From contig CATLBR010000002.1 of the NCBI GenBank assembly GCA_949879795.1, forward strand, positions 93,107 to 157,106: DNA of 64,000 nucleotides. Reading direction: 5' to 3'. The translations under genes were made by a program, and so were the position numbers. Positions 33,405 to 41,406 of the stretch are shown here, in pieces (positions within the stretch are counted from its first letter, which is position 1; each line of letters begins with the position of its first letter). The stretch is from an uncultured Hungatella sp. Its GTDB lineage: Bacteria > Bacillota > Clostridia > Lachnospirales > Lachnospiraceae. The notes beneath the pieces were generated by a model. That model was not told the DNA's origin. It searched no databases and saw only the letters and a list, made by a program, of their open reading frames with translations.

Positions 33405-34763
33405 TCACACCTTTCTGTTTCCCTTCATCATCTTCTCCACAAACCCGGTGTCCGCCCGTCCTTCACGGAACAGTGGGTGTCTCATAATCTGGTACTGAAA
33501 ATCCAGATTTGTCTTTACGCCCATGATCAACATCTCGTCCAGAGCAGATATCATTTTCCTGATGGCTGCCGCCCTGTTCGGGGCGTGGACGATGACCTTG
33601 GCGATCATGGAATCATATTCCGACGGAATCCTGTATCCCGTGTAAAGTCCTGTATCCACCCTGACTCCGTTGCCCGCGGGAAGATGCATATGTTCCACCA
33701 CTCCGGGGCTGGGCATAAAATTCATCTCCGGGATCTCCGCGTTTATTCTGCACTCAATAGCATGGCCTCTGGGCGCCGCTTCCTCCTGGGTAAAGCTCAA
33801 AGGTTCCCCCATAGCCACTCTGATCTGTTCAATGATCAAATCCGTCCCTGTCACCATCTCTGTGACACCGTGCTCTACCTGGATCCTGGTGTTCATCTCC
33901 ATAAAATAAAAACCGCCTCTTGGATCCACGATAAACTCGATAGTCCCCGCATTGGTGTAGCCCACGGTTTTGGCCGCCAGAACCGCATAGCGGCTCATAG
34001 CCTGCCTGGTCTCATCCGAGACCGCCGGGGACGGCGACTCCTCGATGAGCTTCTGATGATTTCTCTGAACCGAGCAATCCCTTTCTCCAAGAGCTACCAC
34101 ATGTCCCTGGGTGTCCGCCATAATCTGAACCTCCACATGGCGGGGATTCTCCACAAACTTCTCCATATACATGGTGTCGTCGCCAAAAGCGTTGGCCGAC
34201 TCCCTCTGCGCCAGGTTAAACTGCTCTTCAAACTCCGCCTCTGATCTGGCCACCCTCATCCCCTTTCCGCCGCCGCCGGAGGATGCCTTGATCATCACCG
34301 GATAGCCGATCTCAGCTGCCAGCTCCCGTCCGACCTCCGCGTCGTACACAGGCTCTTTAGTTCCCGGCACCACCGGTATCCCTGCCTCCATCATGGTCTT
34401 TCTGGCCTGAGATTTGTTGCCCATCTTGTCGATGACCTCCGCCTCCGGCCCGATGAAAGCGATTCCGTTCTCCTGGCATTTGCGAACAAAGGTGCTGTTT
34501 TCAGACAAAAAACCAAATCCCGGATGAATGGCATCCGCCTCCACATTCATAGCCGCCGTTATAATCCTGTCCATATTCAGATAACTGTTTTTTGCCGGCC
34601 CCTCGCCGATGCAGATCCTCTGATCCGCCAGCTGAACGTGAAGGCTGTTCTGATCTTCTTTTGAGTAGATTGCTACGCTGCGGATCCCCATGTTCCTGCA
34701 GGCCCGGATGATCCGAACGGCGATCTCCCCCCGGTTGGCAATCAAGATTTTCTGAAATCCCAT
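33405..34763 (-). CDS. accC: Biotin carboxylase (AccC-type), in the pxp operon
   Basis: A 452-residue biotin carboxylase, full length. It has the N-terminal KILIANRGEIAVRIIRACR, the ATP-grasp loop MIKASSGGGGKGMRVA, the ECD-like ALGERDCSVQRNHQKLIEES, and GTIEFIVD. It carboxylates biotin on a BCCP with bicarbonate and ATP. One change stands out: the block usually read RIQVEHPVTE is RIQVEHGVTE here. The operon has no accA or accD, so the CO2 acceptor is likely not acetyl-CoA through the normal carboxyltransferase. It follows accB after 12 bp. Confidence 0.95.
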   Translation of the reverse strand: MGFQKILIANRGEIAVRIIRACRNMGIRSVAIYSKEDQNSLHVQLADQRICIGEGPAKNSYLNMDRIITAAMNVEADAIHPGFGFLSENSTFVRKCQENGIAFIGPEAEVIDKMGNKSQARKTMMEAGIPVVPGTKEPVYDAEVGRELAAEIGYPVMIKASSGGGGKGMRVARSEAEFEEQFNLAQRESANAFGDDTMYMEKFVENPRHVEVQIMADTQGHVVALGERDCSVQRNHQKLIEESPSPAVSDETRQAMSRYAVLAAKTVGYTNAGTIEFIVDPRGGFYFMEMNTRIQVEHGVTEMVTGTDLIIEQIRVAMGEPLSFTQEEAAPRGHAIECRINAEIPEMNFMPSPGVVEHMHLPAGNGVRVDTGLYTGYRIPSEYDSMIAKVIVHAPNRAAAIRKMISALDEMLIMGVKTNLDFQYQIMRHPLFREGRADTGFVEKMMKGNRKV

Positions 34764-34775
34764 GACAAACCTCCT

Positions 34776-35222
34776 CTACAGACGTTTCACGCGGAATAAT
34801 GGCTGGCCGTACTCCACCTTCTGTTCATTGCTGACCAAAATCGCCTCAATCTCACAGTCCCACTCGCACTGAATCTCATTCATCAGCTTCATAGCCTCCA
34901 GGATACACACGGTCTGTCCACGCTTCACCCGATCCCCCACTCTCACGTAGGCAGGAATATCGGGAGCCGAAGCCGAGTAGAACGTCCCCACAATGGGAGA
35001 AGTGATAAACAGCTTTTCTTCTTCCTCCGCGCCCTCGGCAGACTTTTCCTGCAGCCCGGACACGGTCTGGAATGGTTGGGCAAAGGCTGCCCCGCCTGTC
35101 ACCACAGGCGGATTATCCAGCTTGCTCATGGTGATCTTCACGCCGTCGTCTTTATAAGTAAACTGTTTTAGAGACGAGTTCTCGATAATCTTCACTAAAC
35201 CCTCTATCTTCTCCAAATCCAT
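34776..35222 (-). CDS. accB: Biotin carboxyl carrier protein (AccB-type), in the pxp operon
   Basis: A 148-residue BCCP. The N-terminal helix region (IEGLVKIIENSSLKQFTY) is followed by an Ala/Glu-rich linker and the lipoyl/biotinyl domain, with the biotin Lys in EAMKLMNEI. The SPIVGTFYSA strand and VRVGDRVKRGQTVCI are standard. ATG 35222 is chosen because AAAGGAG lies about 9 bp upstream; the frame is open further up without a ribosome site. It lies between pxpC and accC in the same direction. Confidence 0.95.
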   Translation of the reverse strand: MDLEKIEGLVKIIENSSLKQFTYKDDGVKITMSKLDNPPVVTGGAAFAQPFQTVSGLQEKSAEGAEEEEKLFITSPIVGTFYSASAPDIPAYVRVGDRVKRGQTVCILEAMKLMNEIQCEWDCEIEAILVSNEQKVEYGQPLFRVKRL

Positions 35223-35280
35223 TTTCCATCTCTCCTTTTCATTGTAATCCACAACCTTCTGGCTTTGGCACCTGCACAAA

Positions 35281-36288
35281 TCATGTGGTAAAAAGCCTTG
35301 TGAGTCTTTTTGCCGCCAGACGGCACTCCAGCACTTCCTTACACGGCTGGTGAATCTTCTTGCGCATCCTGTCCAGTTCCTTCACTTCATCCATGTACAG
35401 TTTCTGGGCCTCCGCCACGGAGATGGCCTGAAACCGGATTCTATGGTCCGTCTTTCTCTGCACCAACTTGGGAATATCCACCGAAGCCACTGTAGCGATC
35501 TTCGCGTAGCCTCCGGTGGTCTGCCGGTCGGCCAGCAAAATGATGGGCTTCCCGTGGGAAGGTACCTGAATAGAACCGAAGGCGATTCCGTCAGAAATAA
35601 TATCCGATGTCTCCTTGGGTGCGATAAAAGGACCGTCCAACCTGCAGCCCATCCTGTCAAAATCACTGGTCACCACATATTCACTGTTCAAAAATGTCTT
35701 GATCCCCTGTCTGCTGAAGTGGTCCTCCTGAGGGCCCATAACCACCCGGAGAAGAGCTTCCTCCTGGTCAAATTCGTCCAAATCCAGAGTTCTCGACAGG
35801 AAAAACGGAAGGTAAGGCCGTTTGATCCGGAAATTGATATAGTCTCCCGCCTCCAGTTTTCTGCCTTTAAAGCCTCCCAGACGACTCTTCAGATTCGTAC
35901 ACCTGCTTCCCATGACCACAGGGATCCCCAGGTAGCCGGAAAACGCCACGTACCCCCTGGTTCCTGTCCTGGCACTTCCGAATTTCAGTATATCGCCTTT
36001 TTTCATGTAGATCGCCGTGTACATAGGGGCAGGCTCCCCGTTTATGGTGGGCTGAAAATCTCCGCCTGTGATGGCAATGATGGATGTGGCCGTAAATTCC
36101 AGTGTAGGGCCAATGAGAGTAAACTCCAAAACCGCCTCATTCTCCGGGTTATCCAGCAGCAGATTGGCAATTCGGAAGGAGCGTACATCCATAACCCCCG
36201 ACACGCCAAACCCCTGACTCTGATATCCGGTGCGTCCTAAATCCTGCACCGTTGTCAGCATACCGCCCTTTAATATGCGAATTCCCAT
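35281..36288 (-). CDS. pxpC: 5-Oxoprolinase subunit C / biotin-dependent carboxyltransferase family
   Basis: A 335-residue PxpC/KipA protein. Landmarks are ILKGGMLTTVQDLGRTGYQS at the start, AVLEFTLIGPTLEF, ARTGTRGYVAFSGYLG, RMGCRLDGP and, late, QVPSHGKPIILLADRQTTGG. The family is labelled carboxyltransferase because it shares a fold with part of urea carboxylase, and this takes on weight here since accB and accC follow directly. ATG 36288 lies one base after the pxpB stop, so the pair is coupled. Confidence 0.94.
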   Translation of the reverse strand: MGIRILKGGMLTTVQDLGRTGYQSQGFGVSGVMDVRSFRIANLLLDNPENEAVLEFTLIGPTLEFTATSIIAITGGDFQPTINGEPAPMYTAIYMKKGDILKFGSARTGTRGYVAFSGYLGIPVVMGSRCTNLKSRLGGFKGRKLEAGDYINFRIKRPYLPFFLSRTLDLDEFDQEEALLRVVMGPQEDHFSRQGIKTFLNSEYVVTSDFDRMGCRLDGPFIAPKETSDIISDGIAFGSIQVPSHGKPIILLADRQTTGGYAKIATVASVDIPKLVQRKTDHRIRFQAISVAEAQKLYMDEVKELDRMRKKIHQPCKEVLECRLAAKRLTRLFTT

Positions 36289-36289
36289 C

Positions 36290-37018
36290 TCACATCTCTC
36301 CTTCATGGATTATACATTGGTATTCGTCCCGTTCCACCAATTCCCTGATACGCAGATACTCTTCTTCCTCTATGGGAATAAAACGAATGTAGTCCCCCGC
36401 TTCCACAAGAATAGGTTTCTTCCTTCCCGGGTCATAAGTCCTCACCGGAGTCATACCCATAAGCTGCCAGCCCCCCGGTGAATCCATGGGATAGATCCCT
36501 GTCTGGGATCCGCCTATGCCCACACTTCCCGCACTGATCTTCACCCGTGGATTGGCCAGACGGGGTGTGTGAATCCTCTCGTCCAGACCGCCCAGGTAAC
36601 AAAAGCCGGGAAGAAATCCCAGCATGTAGATGAGATAGTCCCGGGAGGAATGAATCTCTATGACCTCTTTCTCAGTCAGGCCGGAATGGGCAGTGATGGT
36701 TTCCATATCCGGCCCATACTGTCCTCCGTAGCACACGGGAATCTCAAATACCCGCCTTCTCTGAACTCCGCCTTTTAAATCCATCTTAACCAGAGCCTGC
36801 ATTCGTTTCTGCATTTTCTCAAAAGAGATAATCCTCGGATCATAGTTGATCAACAGAGAGCAGAATGCCGGGATCATGTCTACCACCCCCTCAATCTGCT
36901 GATCCTTCATCAACTGTACAATCGTGGTAATTTTGCGGTTGATCTCCTCATTGATTTCACTGCCGAACTCGATGAGGAGGGAGGAATCTCCAGCCGCTAC
37001 AATCTTAATATTCTGCAT
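36290..37018 (-). CDS. pxpB: 5-Oxoprolinase subunit B (KipI family)
   Basis: A 242-residue PxpB/KipI protein. It begins IVAAGDSSLLIEFGSEINEE and has the C-terminal catalytic-like block IYMLGFLPGFCYLGGLDERI, PRVKISAGSVGIGGSQTGIY and PGGWQLMG. PxpB and PxpC form a complex; in Bacillus the homologues KipI and KipA also act on a sporulation kinase. No kinase gene is in this operon. AGGGGAGG precedes ATG 37018, and the stop is one base from the pxpC start. Confidence 0.94.
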   Translation of the reverse strand: MQNIKIVAAGDSSLLIEFGSEINEEINRKITTIVQLMKDQQIEGVVDMIPAFCSLLINYDPRIISFEKMQKRMQALVKMDLKGGVQRRRVFEIPVCYGGQYGPDMETITAHSGLTEKEVIEIHSSRDYLIYMLGFLPGFCYLGGLDERIHTPRLANPRVKISAGSVGIGGSQTGIYPMDSPGGWQLMGMTPVRTYDPGRKKPILVEAGDYIRFIPIEEEEYLRIRELVERDEYQCIIHEGEM

Positions 37019-37046
37019 GGTAACCTCCCCTGCTCTTTTCTTATCT

Positions 37047-38252
37047 TTACCCCAACAGACCTCCCAGATTCTTCACAAAGGTGGTAAGTCCAAGATATGC
37101 CGACAGCACCACCACCACGGCTCCCAGGACCAGGAGCACCATGGGATGTCTGTAGTCCTCTCCCATAATACTCTTTTTCTGAGAAGCGATAAGGCAGATA
37201 CCCAGAGTCACCGGGAGAATCAGACCATTGAACGCTCCTGCGAGAACCAGAAGCAGAGCCGGGTTGCCCAAAGCCAGCATAATCAAAGTGGAAACGGCGA
37301 TGAAACCGATGATAACCCAATTCTCGTAATCCGCAATGCTCTTGTGGAATGTCTTCAAAAACGATACGGATGTATAAGCCGCGCCGATGATGGAGGTGAG
37401 GGCCGCACACAGAAGTACCAGTCCTGCGAAACGATACCCAATCTCGCCGGCTCCCTGGCGGAAAGCATCTGCCGCCGGGTTGGAGGAATCCAGAGTCGCC
37501 CCTTTCACCACTACGCCCAGGATAGCCAGGAACAGGAATACACGAACTATGGAGGCGATGACCATTCCCATGACAGAGCTCTTGTTGATCTCTTTTAAGT
37601 TCTTCTCCCCCGTGATTCCCGCATCGATGAGACGGTGAGCTCCCGAAAATGTAATATACCCTCCTACGGTGCCGCCCAGCAGAGTCAGGATAGCAGGAAC
37701 CAGGCTGCTGACCCCCGCCGCCGGGACAAAAGTGTTTTTAAGAGCGTCACCGACAGGTGGCTTAACCACCATAATCATCACAAAGATCACCACAATCATC
37801 ACGCCGCCCAGAATTTTCGTGAGAGTATCCATGGCAGCCTTGGCGTTCTTCAAGAGAAAGATGACGATTGCCAGTGCCCCCGCGATAGGGTAACCCCATT
37901 TTGTGGGAACACCCAGAAGCGTGTTCAGTCCCAGGGCGCCTCCGCCCACATTGCCGATATTGAACACCAGGCCTCCCAGCACGATCATGAAGGATACAAA
38001 ATATCCCATACCCGGAAGCAGCTTATTGGCCACATCCTGACCTCTCAGCCCTGTGACGCACAGCACACGCCATATGTTCATCTGAGCGATGGCTGCCAGG
38101 ATGATGGACGCCAGGATCACGAAACCGAAACTCGCCTGATACTGTCCGGTAAACGTAGCCGTCTGGGTCAAAAACCCTGGTCCTATAGCTGATGTCGCCA
38201 TCAAAAATGCCGCTCCCAACAGAGCGCCTCCGCCCTTCTTCTTGTCATTCAT
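37047..38252 (-). CDS. NRAMP-like transporter of the pxp operon (YcsG type)
   Basis: A 401-residue membrane protein with about 11 helices, related to the NRAMP fold. The first helix region reads AIGPGFLTQTATFTGQYQAS, whereas metal-transporting NRAMPs have a DPGN motif there. That motif is missing, so metal transport is unlikely. Similar genes (ycsG in Bacillus) sit with pxpABC, which suggests uptake of 5-oxoproline or another small organic acid. AAGGAGG precedes the ATG. It is the first gene of the operon, behind the promoter at 38418-38446. Confidence 0.85.
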   Translation of the reverse strand: MNDKKKGGGALLGAAFLMATSAIGPGFLTQTATFTGQYQASFGFVILASIILAAIAQMNIWRVLCVTGLRGQDVANKLLPGMGYFVSFMIVLGGLVFNIGNVGGGALGLNTLLGVPTKWGYPIAGALAIVIFLLKNAKAAMDTLTKILGGVMIVVIFVMIMVVKPPVGDALKNTFVPAAGVSSLVPAILTLLGGTVGGYITFSGAHRLIDAGITGEKNLKEINKSSVMGMVIASIVRVFLFLAILGVVVKGATLDSSNPAADAFRQGAGEIGYRFAGLVLLCAALTSIIGAAYTSVSFLKTFHKSIADYENWVIIGFIAVSTLIMLALGNPALLLVLAGAFNGLILPVTLGICLIASQKKSIMGEDYRHPMVLLVLGAVVVVLSAYLGLTTFVKNLGGLLG

Positions 38253-38273
38253 ATGTGTTCCTCCTTTTCATAT

Positions 38274-38292
38274 CCTCTTACACATAAAGAGG
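38274..38292 (-). promoter_or_regulatory. Small leader hairpin before the NRAMP-like gene
   Basis: CCTCTT and AAGAGG form a 6-bp stem with a 7-base loop, ending about 9 bp before the AAAAGGAGG ribosome site. It could affect translation start; it may also be chance. Confidence 0.3.
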
Positions 38293-38417
38293 TAATCAAA
38301 CCGGATCCCCGCCTCTGACGTGGTTTTCCGCACATTTCACAAAAAAAATACACACAAAAAGCTCTTTTCTACGCCTTTGTATGCACGATATTCTATCTTC
38401 TGTGAAGTTGTTTTTTT

Positions 38418-38446
38418 AGTATACTTGATAACTTGATTTCTGTCAA
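38418..38446 (-). promoter_or_regulatory. Strong sigma-A promoter of the pxp-acc operon
   Basis: On the minus strand TTGACA (38446-38441), an exact 17-bp spacer and TATACT (38423-38418) form a near-consensus promoter. The start site would be near 38411, giving a leader of about 160 nt before the first ATG. I saw no known riboswitch in it. The rest of the 300-bp gap holds only the weak promoter region of the rRNA methylase gene (TATAAT near 38513). Confidence 0.82.
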
Positions 38447-38552
38447 CTACTTTCTCACGGCAGTACGCTAAAATATTCTTTTTTCTTGTCTGCCGCAAGG
38501 ATATATGGTACTATAATCACAAATTTTTCGCAAAAGCAAAGGAGTCCTCCCT

Positions 38553-39383
38553 ATGTCATCTGTCATCAGAATCACTGATTTTTCATCGCCCGAATTGGAT
38601 ATCTACGCCCGTCTTACCGAAAATGAACTGCTCAACCGCCACGAGCCTGAGAAAGGAATTTTCATTGCAGAGAGCCCCACAGTCATAGAGCGGGCGCTGG
38701 ACGCAGGATACCGCCCTGTCTCATTCCTCATGGAAGAAAAACATATAGCAGGCCAGGGCCAAAACCTTATCGCCCGCTGCAGCCAGGTTCCTGTCTACAC
38801 CGCCGACTTTCAGGTACTGACCCGTCTCACCGGCTACAAGCTCACCAGGGGCATGCTGTGCGCCATGTACCGCAAACCCCTCCCGCTTGTTCAGGATATC
38901 TGCAGTCAGGCACGCCGCGTCGCCATCCTGGAACATGTCATGAACCCCACCAACGTAGGCGCTATCATCCGCTCGGCGGCTGCTCTGGGCATGGACGGAG
39001 TGCTGATCACTCCCGGGTGCAGCAATCCGCTCTACCGGCGGGCCATCCGTGTCAGTATGGGCACCGTATTTCAGATCCCGTGGACATACCTGGAAGAACA
39101 GGAAGAAGCAGGACCCCTCCCCTCCCATGTGGCTCTCATGAGAAGACTGGGCTTTAAAACCGTCGCCATGGCTCTTACCTCCGATTCCGTCAGCCTCCGT
39201 GACCCCCGCCTTTTAAGTGAGGAACACCTGGCGGTCATCCTGGGGGCTGAGGGCGACGGCCTGTCACCCGAAACCATCCGAAGCTGCGACTACCGTGTCC
39301 GCATCCCCATGTCCCACGGTGTGGATTCTCTCAATGTAGCCGCCGCCAGCGCCGTGGCCTTCTGGGAATTGACAAAAGTCTAA
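38553..39383 (+). CDS. SpoU/TrmH family RNA 2'-O-methyltransferase
   Basis: A 276-residue SPOUT methyltransferase. The N-terminal part has an RNA-binding domain of the SpoU_sub_bind type (GIFIAESPTVIERALDAG). The knotted C-terminal domain shows motif 1 MNPTNVGAIIRSAAALG, motif 2 AVILGAEGDGLS and motif 3 IPMSHGVDSLNVAAASAVAF. It adds a methyl group from SAM to a ribose in rRNA or tRNA; the site is not clear. AAAGGAG precedes the ATG. Its end overlaps the convergent ECF gene end by 4 bp. Confidence 0.92.
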   Translation: MSSVIRITDFSSPELDIYARLTENELLNRHEPEKGIFIAESPTVIERALDAGYRPVSFLMEEKHIAGQGQNLIARCSQVPVYTADFQVLTRLTGYKLTRGMLCAMYRKPLPLVQDICSQARRVAILEHVMNPTNVGAIIRSAAALGMDGVLITPGCSNPLYRRAIRVSMGTVFQIPWTYLEEQEEAGPLPSHVALMRRLGFKTVAMALTSDSVSLRDPRLLSEEHLAVILGAEGDGLSPETIRSCDYRVRIPMSHGVDSLNVAAASAVAFWELTKV

Positions 39384-39973
39384 GTTACATGGAAGAACAA
39401 TCCCGCTTTTTTAAGTACCGGCCGAACTGCCATATACACCACCACAACCACGATGGTTCCAGCCACGGCGTTGATGAAAGTGACTCCCGCCGCCCAGGTG
39501 GACATAATCTTAGCCGCCGATGACTCCACCCCCAGAATATAATTCTTGTAAAAATATCCCACAATCGGATCCATGATTACATTGAAGCCCAGACCTGCTA
39601 TGGAGGCAGTCATCGTCCATTTAAACACATATCTGCTGTCATGATTGTCTGTGATGTGAGCCACCTTGTGGGCCACCAGTCCGGAGATAAGGCCGATGCA
39701 CAGTTTCAGGAAAAATGTCTTGGGGGCGCTGGTGACATAGGCAGGATCGATCAGGTCAGCAATAGTCATCCCGAGAGAACCTGCCAGCCCACCGTAAAAC
39801 CCGCCAAGCAAAAGAGCCGCCAGCACACAGAAGGCGTTGCCGATGTGGAGCGCTACCATATCCCCTCCAAAAGTTGGGATGGGAATCTTAAGATAGGTAA
39901 ATGCCACATAACACAAAGCGGCCATAAGCCCTGTGATCACAATTTTGTAAACTTTTTCGTTCTTCTCATTCAT
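39380..39973 (-). CDS. ECF transporter S component
   Basis: A 197-residue membrane protein with about six helices and the S-component look: the first helix VITGLMAALCYVAFTYLKIP, then GGDMVALHIGNAFCVLAALLLG and GGLAGSLGMTIADLIDP. It would bind a vitamin and pair with a shared EcfT/ATPase module coded elsewhere. The gene upstream on the same strand is thiN, so thiamine is one option, but the sequence does not show the full ThiT pattern. ATG 39973 has AAGGGAG upstream. No TPP riboswitch is seen before it. Confidence 0.82.
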   Translation of the reverse strand: MNEKNEKVYKIVITGLMAALCYVAFTYLKIPIPTFGGDMVALHIGNAFCVLAALLLGGFYGGLAGSLGMTIADLIDPAYVTSAPKTFFLKLCIGLISGLVAHKVAHITDNHDSRYVFKWTMTASIAGLGFNVIMDPIVGYFYKNYILGVESSAAKIMSTWAAGVTFINAVAGTIVVVVVYMAVRPVLKKAGLFFHVT

Positions 39974-40068
39974 AGCTTTCACTCCCTTGCGTTTTGATGA
40001 TAGAGGAATCATAGCACACAAGTGGAGTGTTTAGAATATCCAGTTTTTATGATTTTAACCAGTCCAGT

Positions 40069-40746
40069 TTAGTCTTTCGATTCGATACAGATCAGAATCC
40101 CGCTGTCAAAAGAGACGGATCCTTCCTCTTCAGTCAGCTCGTTGCTGACACAGAGACCTGCCTCCACTCCTATGGAAATGTGTTTGTCCTTCAGCGGATA
40201 TTTAAAGCCTGTCAGAGTGATGCCCTTCACCTGTTCGGTGAGAGGGATAAATGAAATGTATTTTCCGTAAAGCTCTGTTTTTCTGAAAGTCTTTTCTCTG
40301 TCCAGAAGACACACTTTATTGTAAGGGTCATAGAGATAGGCCTCCACCTGGCGGTCCAGACAGAGCTTTAAAAGATGGAGATTGGACAGTTCGTGGTCCA
40401 TTCTTCTCCCTGTAGCTCCCAGAATCGCCAGGCTGGAGCACCCCAGCTTGATGGCGGTATTGACAGCAAGTTCCGTGTCCGTCTCATCCTTCTCCGGCTT
40501 GTGGACATCCCAGAGGATATGGGGATTTCTCCTGTACTGTTTCAATATCTCATGATCTACGGTGTCAAAATCTCCCACAATGGCATCCGGCGTAAATCCC
40601 AGAGCTCTGGTTTTTTCCAAACCTCCGTCCACGGAAACCACACAGTCGAAGGCCCTCTTCTGTCCACGGCAGAACCTGCCGGCAAAGTCCAGGTCAAGGT
40701 TTCCGCCGGTTATGATCAGTCCTCGTTTCATATCTTCTGTTTTCAC
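40069..40746 (-). CDS. thiN: Thiamine diphosphokinase
   Basis: A 225-residue thiamine pyrophosphokinase that turns thiamine and ATP into TPP. Landmarks: SVDGGLEKTRALGFTPDAIV, GDFDTVD (metal-binding acidic residues), KPEKDETDTELAV, and GATGRRMDH. The C-terminal part is the thiamine-binding beta-sandwich. The start GTG 40746 overlaps the rpe stop by 4 bp and has GAGG 8 bp upstream; an ATG at 40731 is a second choice. This gene order (rsgA, rpe, thiN) is common in Firmicutes. Confidence 0.94.
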   Translation of the reverse strand: MKTEDMKRGLIITGGNLDLDFAGRFCRGQKRAFDCVVSVDGGLEKTRALGFTPDAIVGDFDTVDHEILKQYRRNPHILWDVHKPEKDETDTELAVNTAIKLGCSSLAILGATGRRMDHELSNLHLLKLCLDRQVEAYLYDPYNKVCLLDREKTFRKTELYGKYISFIPLTEQVKGITLTGFKYPLKDKHISIGVEAGLCVSNELTEEEGSVSFDSGILICIESKD

Positions 40747-41405
40747 CGCCGTGTCCTCTCAAAAATTTCCAGGAATCTCTTCACATTCTCTCCCGGATCT
40801 CCCCGGAACACAGAAGACCCTGCCACAAGCACATTGGCACCTGCTTCCAAAAGTTCCTCCGCATTGTCCAAAGTCACGCCGCCGTCCACCTGTATATCCG
40901 TGTCCAGGCCCAGCTCTCTGACCCTCTCTCTCAGCATTCTGACTTTCTGCAGAGTGTACGGAATAAACTTCTGGCCCCCAAACCCCGGATTCACAGACAT
41001 GATCAGAACCATATCCACCTGGGGAAGGATCAGATCTACTGCGGACACAGGCGTAGCGGGATTGATAGCCACCGCAGCCCTGGCCCCTGTCTGATGAATC
41101 TGGCTGATGACAGAATCCAGGTGTCTGCACGCCTCCGCATGGACACAGATCAGATCTGCCCCTGCCTCCCGCACGGCTTTTACATACCTGACCGGCTCTT
41201 CAACCATCATGTGGACGTCAAATACCAGACCGGTACAGTCTCTCAGCGCGGCGACAACCGGCATTCCAAAAGAAATACTGGGCACGAACACTCCGTCCAT
41301 GACATCCAGGTGGAGATATCCTGCCCCTGCCTCCTCCACGGTTCTGATATCTTTCTCTAAGTTTTTAAAATCGGCTCCCAGCAGGGAAGGTGCTAAAATT
41401 GCCAT
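40743..41405 (-). CDS. rpe: Ribulose-phosphate 3-epimerase
   Basis: A 220-residue TIM-barrel epimerase of the pentose phosphate pathway, converting ribulose-5-P and xylulose-5-P. Motifs: LHLDVMDGVFVPSISFG (metal and catalytic Asp), VHMMVEEP, the flexible loop MSVNPGFGGQKFIP, and VDGGVTLDN. AAAGGAG precedes ATG 41405, one base after the rsgA stop. It is coupled to thiN by a 4-bp overlap. Confidence 0.97.
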   Translation of the reverse strand: MAILAPSLLGADFKNLEKDIRTVEEAGAGYLHLDVMDGVFVPSISFGMPVVAALRDCTGLVFDVHMMVEEPVRYVKAVREAGADLICVHAEACRHLDSVISQIHQTGARAAVAINPATPVSAVDLILPQVDMVLIMSVNPGFGGQKFIPYTLQKVRMLRERVRELGLDTDIQVDGGVTLDNAEELLEAGANVLVAGSSVFRGDPGENVKRFLEIFERTRR

Positions 41406-41406
41406 G

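Noticed and set aside
36290..37018. KipI as a sporulation-kinase inhibitor
   Set aside because: The gene sits in a full pxpABC operon with a transporter and no kinase; the 5-oxoprolinase role fits better.
37047..38252. Manganese/iron NRAMP transporter
   Set aside because: The metal-binding motif of the first helix is missing and the context is organic-acid metabolism.
39974..40068. Possible TPP riboswitch before the ECF gene
   Set aside because: The gap is under 100 bp and lacks the conserved CUGAGA-type core.
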